A DNA stretch of 64,000 nucleotides, taken from contig CAVPRI010000002.1 in NCBI GenBank assembly GCA_963707835.1, forward strand, positions 372,001 through 436,000, given 5' to 3'. Origin of the DNA: Bog-473 sp963707835 (lineage in GTDB: Bacteria; Actinomycetota; Acidimicrobiia; Acidimicrobiales; RAAP-2). The notes below the pieces were generated by a model that saw only the letters and a program-made list of their open reading frames with translations, was not told the DNA's origin and ran no database searches. Shown here piece after piece: positions 54,075 through 63,690 of the stretch. Position numbers and translations under genes: made by a program. Positions within the stretch are counted from its first letter, which is position 1; every line of letters begins with the position of its first letter.

Positions 54075-56948
54075 ATGGCCGACCGACTGGTCGTTCGCGG
54101 CGCCCGCGAGCACAATCTGCGTGACGTCTCGCTCGACCTGCCACGCGACCGTCTGATCGTCTTCACCGGTCTGTCGGGGTCCGGTAAGTCGTCGCTGGCG
54201 TTCGACACCATCTACGCCGAGGGCCAACGCCGCTACGTCGAGTCCCTCTCCGCCTACGCCCGCCAATTCCTGGGCCAAATGGACAAGCCCGACGTGGACT
54301 TCATCGAGGGCCTGTCCCCGGCCATCTCCATCGACCAGAAGTCGGCCTCACGCAACCCGCGTTCGACCGTGGGGACGATCACCGAGGTCTACGACTACCT
54401 CCGCCTCCTGTATGCCCGCATCGGCCACCCCCATTGCCCGAGCTGCGGGCGCCCGGTGGCGCGCCAGACGCCCCAACAGATCGTCGACCGGGTGCTCGAG
54501 CTGCCCGAGGGGACGCGGTTCCAGGTCCTGGCCCCGGTGGTGCGGGGGCGCAAGGGGGAGTACAGCACGCTCCTTGACGACCTGGCCAAGCAGGGCTTCG
54601 CCCGGGTACGGGTCGACGGAGTCCCTCTCGAGCTGGCCGAGCGGGGCGAGGTGACCCTGGCCCGCTACGAGATGCACACCATCGAGGTGGTCGTGGACCG
54701 ACTGATCCGCCGTGACAACGTGCGCCAGCGCCTCACCGAGTCGATCGAGACCGCGCTGGAGCTGACGGGGGGCACCGCCGAGGTCCTGGTGATGAACGGG
54801 GCCGGGACGAGCGAGGGCGGGACGGAGGCGGGCGAGGAGGCCATCACCTTCTCCCAGCACCTGGCCTGCACCCACTGCGGGATCAGCTTCGAGGAGCCGG
54901 CGCCGCGCAGCTTCTCCTTCAACTCGCCGTACGGGGCCTGCTCGACCTGCCTCGGTCTGGGCACCACGTTCGAGGTCGATCCCGAACTGGTCGTGCCCGA
55001 CGTGTCGCTCTCGCTGGCCGAGGGCGCGCTGGCGCCGTGGTCGGCGGCTCGCAGCGAGTACTTCAGCGGGCTCCAGGCCGGGGTGGCGGACCTCGGGGGA
55101 TTCTCGGTCGATACCCCATGGCGGAAGCTCAGGGCCAAGGACAAGAAGCTGGTGCTCTACGGCACCGGGACGCGCACGGTGCACGTCCGGTACAAGAACC
55201 GCTTCAACCGCTCCCGCGCCTACGACGCGCACTACGAGGGCATCGTGCCGTGGCTCCAGCGGCGACATAGCGAAGCCGAGTCCGACTGGTCCCGCGAACA
55301 GGTCGAGTCCTACATGCGCGAGGTCGACTGCCCAGCCTGCGGGGGGGCTCGCCTCAAGCCCGAGTCGCTGGCCGTCACGGTGGGCGGGCGCAACATCCAC
55401 GAGCTCTGCAGCCTCTCGATCGGCGCAGCCGTCGAGGCCGTGGCCGTGCTGGACCTGTCCGAGCGGGAGCACATGATCGCCGACCGGGTCCTCAAGGAAG
55501 TGCGCGAGCGCATGCAGTTCCTCCTCGACGTGGGCCTCGACTACCTGTCGCTGGCCCGGTCGGCGGGCACCCTCTCGGGTGGGGAGGCGCAGCGCATCCG
55601 GTTGGCCAGTCAGATCGGGAGCGGCCTGGTCGGCGTGCTCTACGTACTCGACGAGCCATCGATCGGGTTGCACCAGCGAGACAACCAGCGCCTGATCGCC
55701 ACCCTCGAGCGCCTGCGCAACCTGGGCAACACGGTCATCGTTGTCGAGCACGACGAGGAGACCATCCGGACCGCCGACTACGTGGTGGACATCGGTCCCG
55801 GTGCGGGCGAGCACGGCGGGAACATCGTGCACGCCGGACCGGTCACCGGGCGCGGCGGCCTGCTGTCCAACAAGAACTCCCTCACCGGCCAGTACCTCTC
55901 GGGGCGGCGCTCGATCCCCATCCCGGCGCTCCGCCGCCCCGGCTCGGGAGATGTCGTGACCGTGCGGGGGGCCCGCGAGCACAACCTGCGCGATATCGAC
56001 GTCTCCGTCCCGCTCGGCTGCCTGGTCGCAGTCACCGGCGTGTCCGGCTCGGGGAAGTCGACCCTGGTCAACGACATCCTCCTGCGCTCGCTCTCCCAGC
56101 GCCTGCACCGGGCCAAGACCCTGCCCGGGCGGCACCGCTCGGTGGAGGGGATCGACCGGCTCGACAAGGTGGTCGACGTCGACCAGGCGCCCATCGGGCG
56201 GACACCGCGGTCCAACCCGGCCACCTACACGGGAGTATTCGACCACGTGCGCAAGCTCTTCGCCCAAACGGCCGAGGCCAAGGTCCGCGGCTACCAGCCC
56301 GGGCGCTTTTCCTTCAACGTGCGCGGTGGCCGGTGCGAGGCCTGCGCCGGCGACGGGACGATCAAGATCGAGATGCATTTCCTGCCCGACGTGTACGTCC
56401 CCTGCGAGATCTGCCACGGCGCCCGTTACAACCGTGACACTCTCGAGATCACCTTCCGGGGCAAGTCCATCGCCGAGGTGCTCGATCTGTCGTGTGAGGA
56501 GGCACTCACCTTCTTCGAGCGCCAACCGCCCATCGCCCGTCACATGCGAACCCTGGTGGACGTGGGGTTGGGGTACGTCCGACTGGGGCAGCCGGCGCCG
56601 ACCCTCTCGGGTGGCGAGGCGCAGCGGGTGAAGCTGGCCAGCGAGCTCAGCCGCCGGCCGACCGGGCACACCTTCTACATCCTCGACGAGCCCACGACGG
56701 GGTTGCACTTCGAGGACACGCGGCGCCTGCTCGATGTGCTCGGGCGATTGGTCGACCAGGGCAACACCGTGGTGGTGATCGAGCACAACCTCGATGTGAT
56801 CAAGACGGCGGACTGGATCATCGACCTCGGGCCCGAGGGTGGCGACAAGGGCGGCACGGTGATCGCCGAAGGAACGCCCGAGCAGGTGGCCAAGACCGCC
56901 GGCAGTCACACGGGACACGTGCTGGCGCCGGTCCTGGGGTTGAGCTAG
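54075..56948 (+). CDS. uvrA: UvrABC excinuclease subunit UvrA
   Basis: UvrA scans DNA for damage as a dimer with two ABC ATPase units. The 957-residue protein has Walker A GLSGSGKSSLAFD and GVSGSGKSTLVND, both ABC signatures (LSGGEAQRIRLASQ and LSGGEAQRVKLASE), Walker B YVLDEPSIGLHQRD and YILDEPTTGLHFED, and the zinc-finger cysteines CPSC, CTHC, CSTC, CPAC, and CEAC with CEIC. RSTVGTITEVYDYLRLLYAR is the family marker near residue 100. Intact and full length. Its stop shares the palindrome CTAG with the convergent DUF427 gene stop. Confidence 0.97.
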   Translation: MADRLVVRGAREHNLRDVSLDLPRDRLIVFTGLSGSGKSSLAFDTIYAEGQRRYVESLSAYARQFLGQMDKPDVDFIEGLSPAISIDQKSASRNPRSTVGTITEVYDYLRLLYARIGHPHCPSCGRPVARQTPQQIVDRVLELPEGTRFQVLAPVVRGRKGEYSTLLDDLAKQGFARVRVDGVPLELAERGEVTLARYEMHTIEVVVDRLIRRDNVRQRLTESIETALELTGGTAEVLVMNGAGTSEGGTEAGEEAITFSQHLACTHCGISFEEPAPRSFSFNSPYGACSTCLGLGTTFEVDPELVVPDVSLSLAEGALAPWSAARSEYFSGLQAGVADLGGFSVDTPWRKLRAKDKKLVLYGTGTRTVHVRYKNRFNRSRAYDAHYEGIVPWLQRRHSEAESDWSREQVESYMREVDCPACGGARLKPESLAVTVGGRNIHELCSLSIGAAVEAVAVLDLSEREHMIADRVLKEVRERMQFLLDVGLDYLSLARSAGTLSGGEAQRIRLASQIGSGLVGVLYVLDEPSIGLHQRDNQRLIATLERLRNLGNTVIVVEHDEETIRTADYVVDIGPGAGEHGGNIVHAGPVTGRGGLLSNKNSLTGQYLSGRRSIPIPALRRPGSGDVVTVRGAREHNLRDIDVSVPLGCLVAVTGVSGSGKSTLVNDILLRSLSQRLHRAKTLPGRHRSVEGIDRLDKVVDVDQAPIGRTPRSNPATYTGVFDHVRKLFAQTAEAKVRGYQPGRFSFNVRGGRCEACAGDGTIKIEMHFLPDVYVPCEICHGARYNRDTLEITFRGKSIAEVLDLSCEEALTFFERQPPIARHMRTLVDVGLGYVRLGQPAPTLSGGEAQRVKLASELSRRPTGHTFYILDEPTTGLHFEDTRRLLDVLGRLVDQGNTVVVIEHNLDVIKTADWIIDLGPEGGDKGGTVIAEGTPEQVAKTAGSHTGHVLAPVLGLS

Positions 56949-57730
56949 CTCCGGCTCGGTGGGTTCCTGGGCCGCTCCATGGCGACCCCGTCGACGAAGA
57001 TGTCGACCTTCTCGTTGTAGAAGGCGATCAGGCCGGCGATGGGCAGGACCTCGCGACTGGGGAAGTCGTAGACCCATGCCACGTCGGGTTGGAGCCTGTC
57101 CCCGATGCGAGCCGACCAGTACCCCGACGTGGTGCCCTTGTACGGGCACGAGGTGACCGTCGCTGACGCCACGAGGGCACCGAAGTCGACGTCGGTGCGG
57201 CTGAGGTAGTACCTGGTCGGCAGTCCGGTCTCGAAGAGCATGACCGGGGACCCGGACTCGCCCAGCACGACACCGTGCGACTCGACGCGCACCGAACGAG
57301 TCGAGCGCAGCGCATCGACGCGCACGTAGGGACTGCGCGGGTGGACGAAGACCTGCTCGTCCTCTTCGAACCAGGCATCGAGGGCCGACCATTCGAGGCG
57401 CACGGTGGCGTCGAGCCCGGGCACGGTGGAGGTCGCGAGCACACGTGCGGCGCCGGGCCTCCGTGTGGAACCGACCTGCAGCGCGTGGCCGCGCGCCGGA
57501 CCACGCGGTGTCTCTTCAGTCGTGCCCTCGTCGACCAGGGCATCGGCCCGCACGTCCGCCAGGGGGATGTAGTACTGCGGGTAGGCCGACCACTCCCACA
57601 CGTAGAGGGCATGGGTGCTGTCGACGACCAGCTGGTCGTCGAGGAAGGCCCGGATGCGGCGGGGCACCGGTTCCACGTGGTTCTGAGGGACCAGCCTGGA
57701 GGGCCAATTGGGCATGTGGGACTCCGTCAT
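56945..57730 (-). CDS. DUF427 domain protein (two tandem domains)
   Basis: The 261-residue protein has two DUF427 units, each a small beta-fold. The first has RIRAFLDDQLVVDSTHALYV then WEWSAYPQYYIPLADV. The second has RVESHGVVLGESGSPVMLFE, TGLPTRYYLSRTDVDF, SCPYKGTTSGYWSA and VAWVYDFPSREVLPIAGLI with the typical terminal FYNEKVDIFVDG. The biochemical role of DUF427 is not known to me. ATG 57730 was chosen; a second Met follows five codons on. It is downstream of nadA by 32 bp on the same strand. Confidence 0.85.
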   Translation of the reverse strand: MTESHMPNWPSRLVPQNHVEPVPRRIRAFLDDQLVVDSTHALYVWEWSAYPQYYIPLADVRADALVDEGTTEETPRGPARGHALQVGSTRRPGAARVLATSTVPGLDATVRLEWSALDAWFEEDEQVFVHPRSPYVRVDALRSTRSVRVESHGVVLGESGSPVMLFETGLPTRYYLSRTDVDFGALVASATVTSCPYKGTTSGYWSARIGDRLQPDVAWVYDFPSREVLPIAGLIAFYNEKVDIFVDGVAMERPRNPPSRS

Positions 57731-57762
57731 CGGTCGGTGCTCACGGTGCGGCACCCGCACGA

Positions 57763-58858
57763 TCAGATGATGGCCAGCATCCGCTCGAGGGCCACCCTGG
57801 CCCACTCGGCCGTCACGGGGTCGACCACGATCCGGTTGCGAACCTCGCCGTCCACCAGGCCTTCGAGGACCCAGGCCAGATGCTGGGGGTCGATGCGCGA
57901 CATGGTCGAGCAGGGGCACACCAGGGGGTCGAGGCACAGGACCGACTTGTCCGGCGACTCGTTGTGGAGGCGGTTCACCAGATGGATCTCCGTGGCGACG
58001 CCGATGACCGAGCCGATCGGGGCGGCCGCCACCGCCTTGATGATGGCGTCGGTGGAACCCACCACGTCGCCGAGCTCGACCACCTCGTGGGCACACTCGG
58101 GGTGGACCATGACGATCCCGTCTGGGTGCTCGGCCCGGAATGCGGCGACGTGCTCGGGCCGAAATCGCTGATGCACGGAGCAGTGGCCCTTCCACAGGAG
58201 GAGGGTGGACTCCTTGGCGTCGCTGTCTCCCAGGCCGCCCAACGGGTGTCGCGGGTTCCACAGGCCCATGTCGCCAGGGCCATAGCCCAGCTGGTAGCCG
58301 GTGTTGCGGCCCAGGTGCTGGTCGGGGAAGAACAGGACCGCGCTCGCCACGCTCGAGCGCCCAGGTCAGCACGGCGCGGGCGTTCGACGACGTGCAGACA
58401 GCGCCGCCATGCCGCCCGACGAAGGCCTTGAGGGCCGCGGCCGAGTTCATGTAGGTCACCGGGATCAGCGTCTCGACGTCGATGACACGGGCGAGTTCCT
58501 CCCAGGCGACCTCGACCTCCTCGATGTCCGCCATGTCCGCCATCGAGCAGCCGGCATTGAGGTCGGGCAGCAGCACCTGTTGGTGGTCGCCGGTGAGCAC
58601 GTCGGCCGACTCGGCCATGAAGTGGACCCCGCAGAAGACGATGAATTCCGCATGGGACTGCCCGGCGGCGATGCGAGAAAGGCCGAACGAGTCGCCCCGG
58701 GCATCGGCCCAGCGCATGATCTCGTCGCGCTGGTAGTGATGGCCGAGAACGAGCACCCGATCGCCGAGCGCAGCCCGGGCGGCGCCGATCATGGTGGCCA
58801 GCTCGTCGGCGGTCGCGGCCGTGTAGCGCTCCGGGAGCGGCGCCTGAAGCCTCAGCAT
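57763..58858 (-). CDS. nadA: Quinolinate synthase NadA (one-base frameshift)
   Basis: NadA uses a [4Fe-4S] cluster to condense iminoaspartate and dihydroxyacetone phosphate in NAD synthesis. The first frame (58858 down to about 58345) has LVLGHHYQRDEIMRWADARG, VFCGVHFMAESADVL, LPDLNAGCSMADMA with a cluster Cys, and TYMNSAAALKAFVG. The second resumes with AVLFFPDQHLGRNTGYQLG and carries VMVHPECAHEVV, then CLDPLVCPCSTMSRIDPQHL with the terminal cysteines. Removing one base near 58338-58345 joins them into 364 residues, the usual length for this class. It diverges from uvrC. No nadB or nadC is present in the window. Confidence 0.9.
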
Positions 58859-59020
58859 GTGGTGTGCCCCCTTCGAGGGAGAGCATCGATCTGGCCGGCG
58901 GGGACAGCCTGGTCGCCCATCCGCGGGTATGTCGGCCTCGATGCGAGGTTGTCTGCCGGAGACCAGGCCGGCGTGGCTAGTGTACCGCCCCTGACCAGCA
59001 ATTCCGCGAGAGTGGACGTG

Positions 59021-60907
59021 ATGCAGTACCGGCCGCCGACCGGCTCCATCCCCGACGCCCCGGGGTCCTACCAGTTCTACGACGCCGAGAACCGGATCCT
59101 CTACGTGGGCAAGGCCAAGTCGCTACGGCATCGGCTGCCCTCCTACTGGCAGGACCCGGCAAAGCTCCCGCCTCGCACGGCCCAGATGGTGGCCCAGGCC
59201 GACCACGTCGAATGGGTGGTGGTCGACAGCGAGGTGGACGCGCTGATCCTGGAGCACTCGCTGATCCAGGCCCACCTGCCCCGCTACAACGTCCGCCTGA
59301 AGGACGACAAGAGCTATCCGTGGCTGGCCGTCACGTTGAACGAGGAGTGGCCCCGGCCCGCGGTGGTGCGGGGCCGCAAGCGCAAGGGTGTCCGGTACTT
59401 CGGCCCCTACGGCAACGCGGGGGCGATCCGGTCCACGCTCGACCTGCTGGTGCGCAGCTTTCCGGTGCGCACCTGCTCGGACACCAAGTTCACCCGTCAC
59501 GAGCGCCTGGGGCGCCCCTGCCTCCTCTTCGACATCGAACGTTGCTCGGGACCGTGCGTGGGCGCGGTGGATCACGCGGCGTACGACGGGTACGTGGCGG
59601 ACCTCATGGGGTTTCTGGCCGGTGACACCGAACCGGTGCTGGCTCGCCTCGAGGCCGAGATGCTGGCTTCCGCCGAAGCCCTGGAATTCGAGCGGGCAGC
59701 ACGCCTGCGCGACCGCATCACCATGGTGCACAAGGCAGCGGAGACCCAGGTGATGGTGTCGGAGCGGGCCGAGGACTTCGATGTGGTCGGACTGGCCGAG
59801 GACCCGCTGGAGGCGGCCGTGCAGATCTTCCGCGTCCGACGCGGCCGCGTGGTCGGACATCGGGGCTTCGTGGCCGAGAAGGTCGAGGATCTCGGCGGGC
59901 CAGAGCTGATGGCGCTCGTGGTCTCTCAGGTGTATGGCGCCGAAGCCGGGGATGTGCCACGCCGGGTCCTGGTGCCCGAGGAGCCGGCAGATCGCCCACT
60001 GCTCGAGCGCTGGCTCTCCGACGTGCGAGACGCACCGGTGAGCATCGCCGTGCCTCGCCGGGGGTCCAAGCGGGCGCTCATGGACACGGTGACGCGGTCG
60101 GCCACCGAGGACCTGGCTCGCCACCGGCTCCGGCGAGCCAGCGACCACAACGCGCGGGCCAAGGCACTGACCGAGCTCCAGGACTCCCTGGCGCTCCGTG
60201 AGGCGCCGTTGCGCATCGAGTGCTACGACATGAGCCACCTCCAGGGAAGCGACTACGTGGGCTCCATGGTGGTCTTCGAGGATGGGCTGGCCAAGCGCTC
60301 CGACTACCGCCGGTTCACGGTGCGCTCCGTGCCGGGCAACGACGATTACGCCGCCATGGAGGAGGTGCTGACGCGTCGCCTGCGAGCCCTGATCGCCGAG
60401 CGGGAGACACCGGCGACCGGGCGCCCTCGCCGGTTTGCCTATCGCCCCAACCTGATCGTGGTCGACGGCGGGAGGGGCCAGTTGTCCGTGGCCGAGCGGG
60501 TGGTCGACCAACTCGGGCTCGGGCAGGAGGTGGAACTGGCCGCACTGGCCAAGCAGTTCGAGGAGGTGTTCCGTCCGGGGTTGCCGGACCCGTTGCGGCT
60601 CGGGCGCGGAACCGATGCGCTCTACCTGTTGCAGCGGCTCCGCGACGAGGCCCACCGCTTCGCCGTCACCTTCCACCGCCAACGCCGGGCGAAGCGCATG
60701 ACGGCCAGCGTGCTGGACGGGGTCCCTGGTCTGGGCCCGGCTCGCAAGGCCCGGCTGGTCAAGGAGCTTGGCGGGGTGCAGGGTGTCCGGGCGGCGTCGC
60801 TCGAGGAGCTCCTCGAGCGCTCGTGGCTTCCCGACGAGGTCGGGTTGGCCGTCTACGAGACCGTGCACGGCTCGGGGTCCGTGGTGCGCAAGGCTAGGGG
60901 TTCATGA
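59021..60907 (+). CDS. uvrC: UvrABC excinuclease subunit UvrC
   Basis: UvrC makes both incisions after UvrB marks damage. The 628-residue protein begins with a GIY-YIG nuclease domain (PGSYQFYDAENRILYVGKAK, with Y-VGKAK catalytic residues), then CLLFDIERCSGPCVG, the UvrB-interacting EMLASAEALEFERAARLRDR helices, an RNase H-like domain with RIECYDMSHLQGS and LIVVDGGRGQLSVA, and a C-terminal helix-hairpin-helix (VLDGVPGLGPARKARLVKEL). ATG 59021 is preferred; GTG 59012 or 59018 are possible. A TAGTGT box at 58978-58983 may serve as its -10. It overlaps rapZ by ATGA. Confidence 0.95.
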   Translation: MQYRPPTGSIPDAPGSYQFYDAENRILYVGKAKSLRHRLPSYWQDPAKLPPRTAQMVAQADHVEWVVVDSEVDALILEHSLIQAHLPRYNVRLKDDKSYPWLAVTLNEEWPRPAVVRGRKRKGVRYFGPYGNAGAIRSTLDLLVRSFPVRTCSDTKFTRHERLGRPCLLFDIERCSGPCVGAVDHAAYDGYVADLMGFLAGDTEPVLARLEAEMLASAEALEFERAARLRDRITMVHKAAETQVMVSERAEDFDVVGLAEDPLEAAVQIFRVRRGRVVGHRGFVAEKVEDLGGPELMALVVSQVYGAEAGDVPRRVLVPEEPADRPLLERWLSDVRDAPVSIAVPRRGSKRALMDTVTRSATEDLARHRLRRASDHNARAKALTELQDSLALREAPLRIECYDMSHLQGSDYVGSMVVFEDGLAKRSDYRRFTVRSVPGNDDYAAMEEVLTRRLRALIAERETPATGRPRRFAYRPNLIVVDGGRGQLSVAERVVDQLGLGQEVELAALAKQFEEVFRPGLPDPLRLGRGTDALYLLQRLRDEAHRFAVTFHRQRRAKRMTASVLDGVPGLGPARKARLVKELGGVQGVRAASLEELLERSWLPDEVGLAVYETVHGSGSVVRKARGS

Positions 60908-61767
60908 GCGAGTTCGTGGTCGTCACGGGAATGTCGGGTGCCGGGCGCTCCACGGCGGCCGCCGCACTCGAGGACGTCGAGTGGTTCGTCATCGACAACC
61001 TTCCAGCCGCCCTCATCATGAAGATGGTCGAACTGGTGGAGCGACCCGGTTCGGGTATCGAACGGGTGGCGCTGGTGATCGGACGGGGCGGAGGTGCGAC
61101 CGGTCATGACCACTTCGACGACCTTCCGGCCGTGCTCGACGAGCTACGGGCCGAGCGACCCCGGGTGCGTGTGGTCTTCCTCGACGCACCAGACGAGGTC
61201 CTCGTGCGGCGCTACGAGGGCACGCGGCGCCGTCACCCGCTGGCGGCGCGCGGCGTCGAGGAGTCGATCGCCGACGAACGGCGCCTCCTCGAACCGGTCC
61301 GCGAACGCGCCGACCTGCTGCTCGACACCGGCGAGCTGAACCCGAACCAGCTCCGCACGCGGATCCTCGAAGCCTTCGGGGATGACGAGGTGCCGCGCAT
61401 GCAGACCTCGGTGATCTCCTTCGGCTACAAGCACGGCATCCCGCTCGACGTCGACGTCGTTTTCGACTGCCGCTTCCTGCCCAACCCGTTCTGGGTGGAG
61501 GAGTTGCGTCCATACAGCGGACTCGATGCACCCGTGCGCGACTACGTGCTGGGCCAGCGCGAGTCGCAGACCTTCCTCGACAAGGTCGACGATCTCTTGA
61601 CGAGTATCCTCCCCGCCTTCATGCGCGAGGGGAAGTCGTACCTGACCATCGCCATGGGTTGCACCGGTGGTCGACACCGTTCGGTGACCTTGGCTGAGGA
61701 GCTGGCAGCTCGTCTGGGTCGTCACGGGCAGGCCGTGTCGGTCTTCCACCGGGACATCGACCGATGA
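60904..61767 (+). CDS. rapZ: RapZ/YvcJ family P-loop nucleotide-binding protein
   Basis: The 287-residue protein has a P-loop VVTGMSGAGRSTAAAALED (Arg in place of the usual Lys, which is usual in actinobacterial members), a FVIDNLP motif, LDAPDEVLVRRYEGTRRRHPL, FGYKHGIPLDVDVVFDCRFL and TIAMGCTGGRHRSV with the C-terminal RNA- or metabolite-binding residues. In Escherichia coli RapZ delivers GlmZ RNA to RNase E; in Gram-positives the role is less clear. It is fused by overlaps to uvrC and yvcK in the conserved actinobacterial order. Confidence 0.93.
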   Translation: MSEFVVVTGMSGAGRSTAAAALEDVEWFVIDNLPAALIMKMVELVERPGSGIERVALVIGRGGGATGHDHFDDLPAVLDELRAERPRVRVVFLDAPDEVLVRRYEGTRRRHPLAARGVEESIADERRLLEPVRERADLLLDTGELNPNQLRTRILEAFGDDEVPRMQTSVISFGYKHGIPLDVDVVFDCRFLPNPFWVEELRPYSGLDAPVRDYVLGQRESQTFLDKVDDLLTSILPAFMREGKSYLTIAMGCTGGRHRSVTLAEELAARLGRHGQAVSVFHRDIDR

Positions 61768-62639
61768 CTTCAGCCATCAGACCGGCAATGGTGGCGATCG
61801 GGGGCGGGCACGGCACGGCGGTCACTTTGCGGGCCGCTCGGGGCTACGCCGGAACGATCACCGGCGTCGTGTCGGTGGCCGACGACGGCGGGAGCAGCGG
61901 TCGCCTGCGCGAGCTGCTCAACGTGGTCGCACTGGGCGACATCCGGAAGTGCCTGGTGGCGCTGGCCGACGACGACGCCGTGCTGGCCACCGCGTTCGAG
62001 CGGCGGTTCGAAGAGGGCGAGTTGGCGGGCCATGCGTTGGGCAACCTCATCCTCACCGGCCTGATCGACGCCACGGGCGACCTGGTGCTCGGCGTGCGCG
62101 AGGCGGCCCGATTGCTCGGGGCTCACGGCGACGTCCTGCCGGCCACCAGCGAACCGGTCGTGCTCAAGGCCGAGGCCGGGGGCGAAACGATTGCCGGACA
62201 GGTAGCCGTCAAGGGAACATCGGGGATCCAGCTGGTCTCACTGGTTCCCGGTGACGCCCAGCCTCCACCCCTGGCTGTCGAGCGGATCATCGGGGCGGAC
62301 CAGGTGGTCATCGGCCCCGGGTCGCTCTTCACCAGTGTCCTCGCCGCGGTAGCGGTGCGCGGCATCGCCGAGGCGCTGGCCTCGTCGAGGGCCCAGATCG
62401 TCTACGTCTGCAATCTGCGGCCCGAGATACCAGAGACCGAAGGGTTCGACGTGGCCGCCCACGTTGCGGCGCTGAACAGGCACGATGTCGATGTTGACGT
62501 TGTGTTGTGTGACACCATCAGTGGGATGAGCGTGGGCGCCACCGACGCGGACGTGCGTGACGTGGCCCTCACCGGCCACAACCGGCTGGTGCACAGCCCG
62601 AGCAAACTGGCGCACGCGCTGTCCGGTCTGCTGGCATAG
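61764..62639 (+). CDS. yvcK: Gluconeogenesis factor YvcK (CofD-like fold)
   Basis: The 291-residue protein starts with the glycine-rich AIGGGHGTAVTLRAARGYAG, then VSVADDGGSSGRLRELLN, GDIRKCLVAL, HALGNLILTGL, IIGADQVVIGPGSLFTSVLA and VYVCNLRPEIPETEGFDVAAHV, all YvcK hallmarks for UDP-sugar binding. YvcK supports growth on gluconeogenic sources and peptidoglycan synthesis in Bacillus and mycobacteria (CuvA). It is somewhat short at the C-terminus compared with Bacillus. whiA, its usual downstream partner, is absent; gap follows after 29 bp. Confidence 0.93.
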   Translation: MTSAIRPAMVAIGGGHGTAVTLRAARGYAGTITGVVSVADDGGSSGRLRELLNVVALGDIRKCLVALADDDAVLATAFERRFEEGELAGHALGNLILTGLIDATGDLVLGVREAARLLGAHGDVLPATSEPVVLKAEAGGETIAGQVAVKGTSGIQLVSLVPGDAQPPPLAVERIIGADQVVIGPGSLFTSVLAAVAVRGIAEALASSRAQIVYVCNLRPEIPETEGFDVAAHVAALNRHDVDVDVVLCDTISGMSVGATDADVRDVALTGHNRLVHSPSKLAHALSGLLA

Positions 62640-62668
62640 GTGAGAGAGACCCCGGAGAAAGGGACGAC

Positions 62669-63685
62669 ATGACGGTGCGGGTCGGCATCAACGGGTTCGG
62701 GCGCATCGGACGCAACTACCTCCGCGCCATTCTCGAGACGGATGCTGACATCGAGGTTGTCGGAGTCAACGACCTCACCTCGGCTGAGATGCTCGCCCAC
62801 CTGCTCCGTTTCGATTCCACCCAGGGCAGGCTCAAGGTTCCGGTCCTGGTCGAGGGGAACGAACTGGTGGTGGGGGACCAGCGCATCCGGGTGCTGGCCG
62901 AGCGCGACCCCGCGGTGCTGCCCTGGGACGACCTGGGGGCCACCGTGGTCATCGAGTCGACCGGGCACTTCACGGCTCGGGCCGACGCGGCGAAGCACCT
63001 CGGTGGCTCGGTCGACCGGGTCATCATCTCGGGGCCTTCGGGCGACGCCGACGTCACGATTGTCATGGGGGTCAACGACGACACCTTCGATCCGTCCACG
63101 CACGTGGTCCTCTCCAACGCGTCGTGCACCACCAACTGCTTCGTACCGATGGTCAAGGTGCTCGACGACTCCTTCGGATTGATGAGTGGGCTGATGACCA
63201 CGGTGCACGCCTACACCAACGACCAAAACCTGCTCGACCTGCCGCACAAGGATGAGCGCCGGGCGCGCGCCGCGGCGATCAACATCGTCCCGACCTCGAC
63301 CGGGGCGGCGCGGGCCACCAGCCTGGTGCTCGAATCGACCAAGGGCCGGTTGGACGGGTTGTCGCTGCGGGTGCCCCTTCCGGCGGGATCGATCACCGAC
63401 TTCACTGCCGCAGTGCGCGGCGCACCCTCGGTGGCAGAGGTCAATGCGGCCTTCGCCGAGGCGGCGGCCAAGCCACCGCTCGAAGGCATCCTGGTGTACT
63501 CGGAGGACCCCCTGGTCTCGAGTGACATCGTCGGGTCGCCGGCCTCGTGCATCTTCGATGCCGGACTGACCATGGTGATGCCCGTCACCGAGGAAATCAC
63601 CCTGGTGAAGGTGAACGGCTGGTACGACAACGAGTGGGGCTACTCAAACCGGCTCGTTGACCTGACACTGCGGGTAGGGGGCTGA
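62669..63685 (+). CDS. gap: Glyceraldehyde-3-phosphate dehydrogenase
   Basis: The 338-residue enzyme oxidises glyceraldehyde 3-phosphate in glycolysis. It has the NAD-binding VRVGINGFGRIGRNYLRAI, the nucleophile Cys in SNASCTTNCFVPMVKVL, the catalytic His in LMTTVHAYTNDQNLLD, IVPTSTGAARA and the terminal WYDNEWGYSNRLVDL. GGAGAAAGGG lies 6-10 nt before the ATG, so unlike the uvr genes it has a normal ribosome site. pgk follows 5 bp later, the standard gap-pgk operon. Confidence 0.96.
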   Translation: MTVRVGINGFGRIGRNYLRAILETDADIEVVGVNDLTSAEMLAHLLRFDSTQGRLKVPVLVEGNELVVGDQRIRVLAERDPAVLPWDDLGATVVIESTGHFTARADAAKHLGGSVDRVIISGPSGDADVTIVMGVNDDTFDPSTHVVLSNASCTTNCFVPMVKVLDDSFGLMSGLMTTVHAYTNDQNLLDLPHKDERRARAAAINIVPTSTGAARATSLVLESTKGRLDGLSLRVPLPAGSITDFTAAVRGAPSVAEVNAAFAEAAAKPPLEGILVYSEDPLVSSDIVGSPASCIFDAGLTMVMPVTEEITLVKVNGWYDNEWGYSNRLVDLTLRVGG

Positions 63686-63690
63686 CCCGC

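Noticed and set aside
56945..56948. Shared CTAG palindrome holding both stop codons of uvrA and the DUF427 gene as a regulatory site
   Set aside because: A four-base overlap of convergent stops is a simple result of tight packing and carries no further signal.
60930..60965. Arg instead of Lys in the RapZ P-loop (GMSGAGRS) as a lost active site
   Set aside because: Actinobacterial RapZ-family proteins commonly have this change, so it is not a special feature of this genome.
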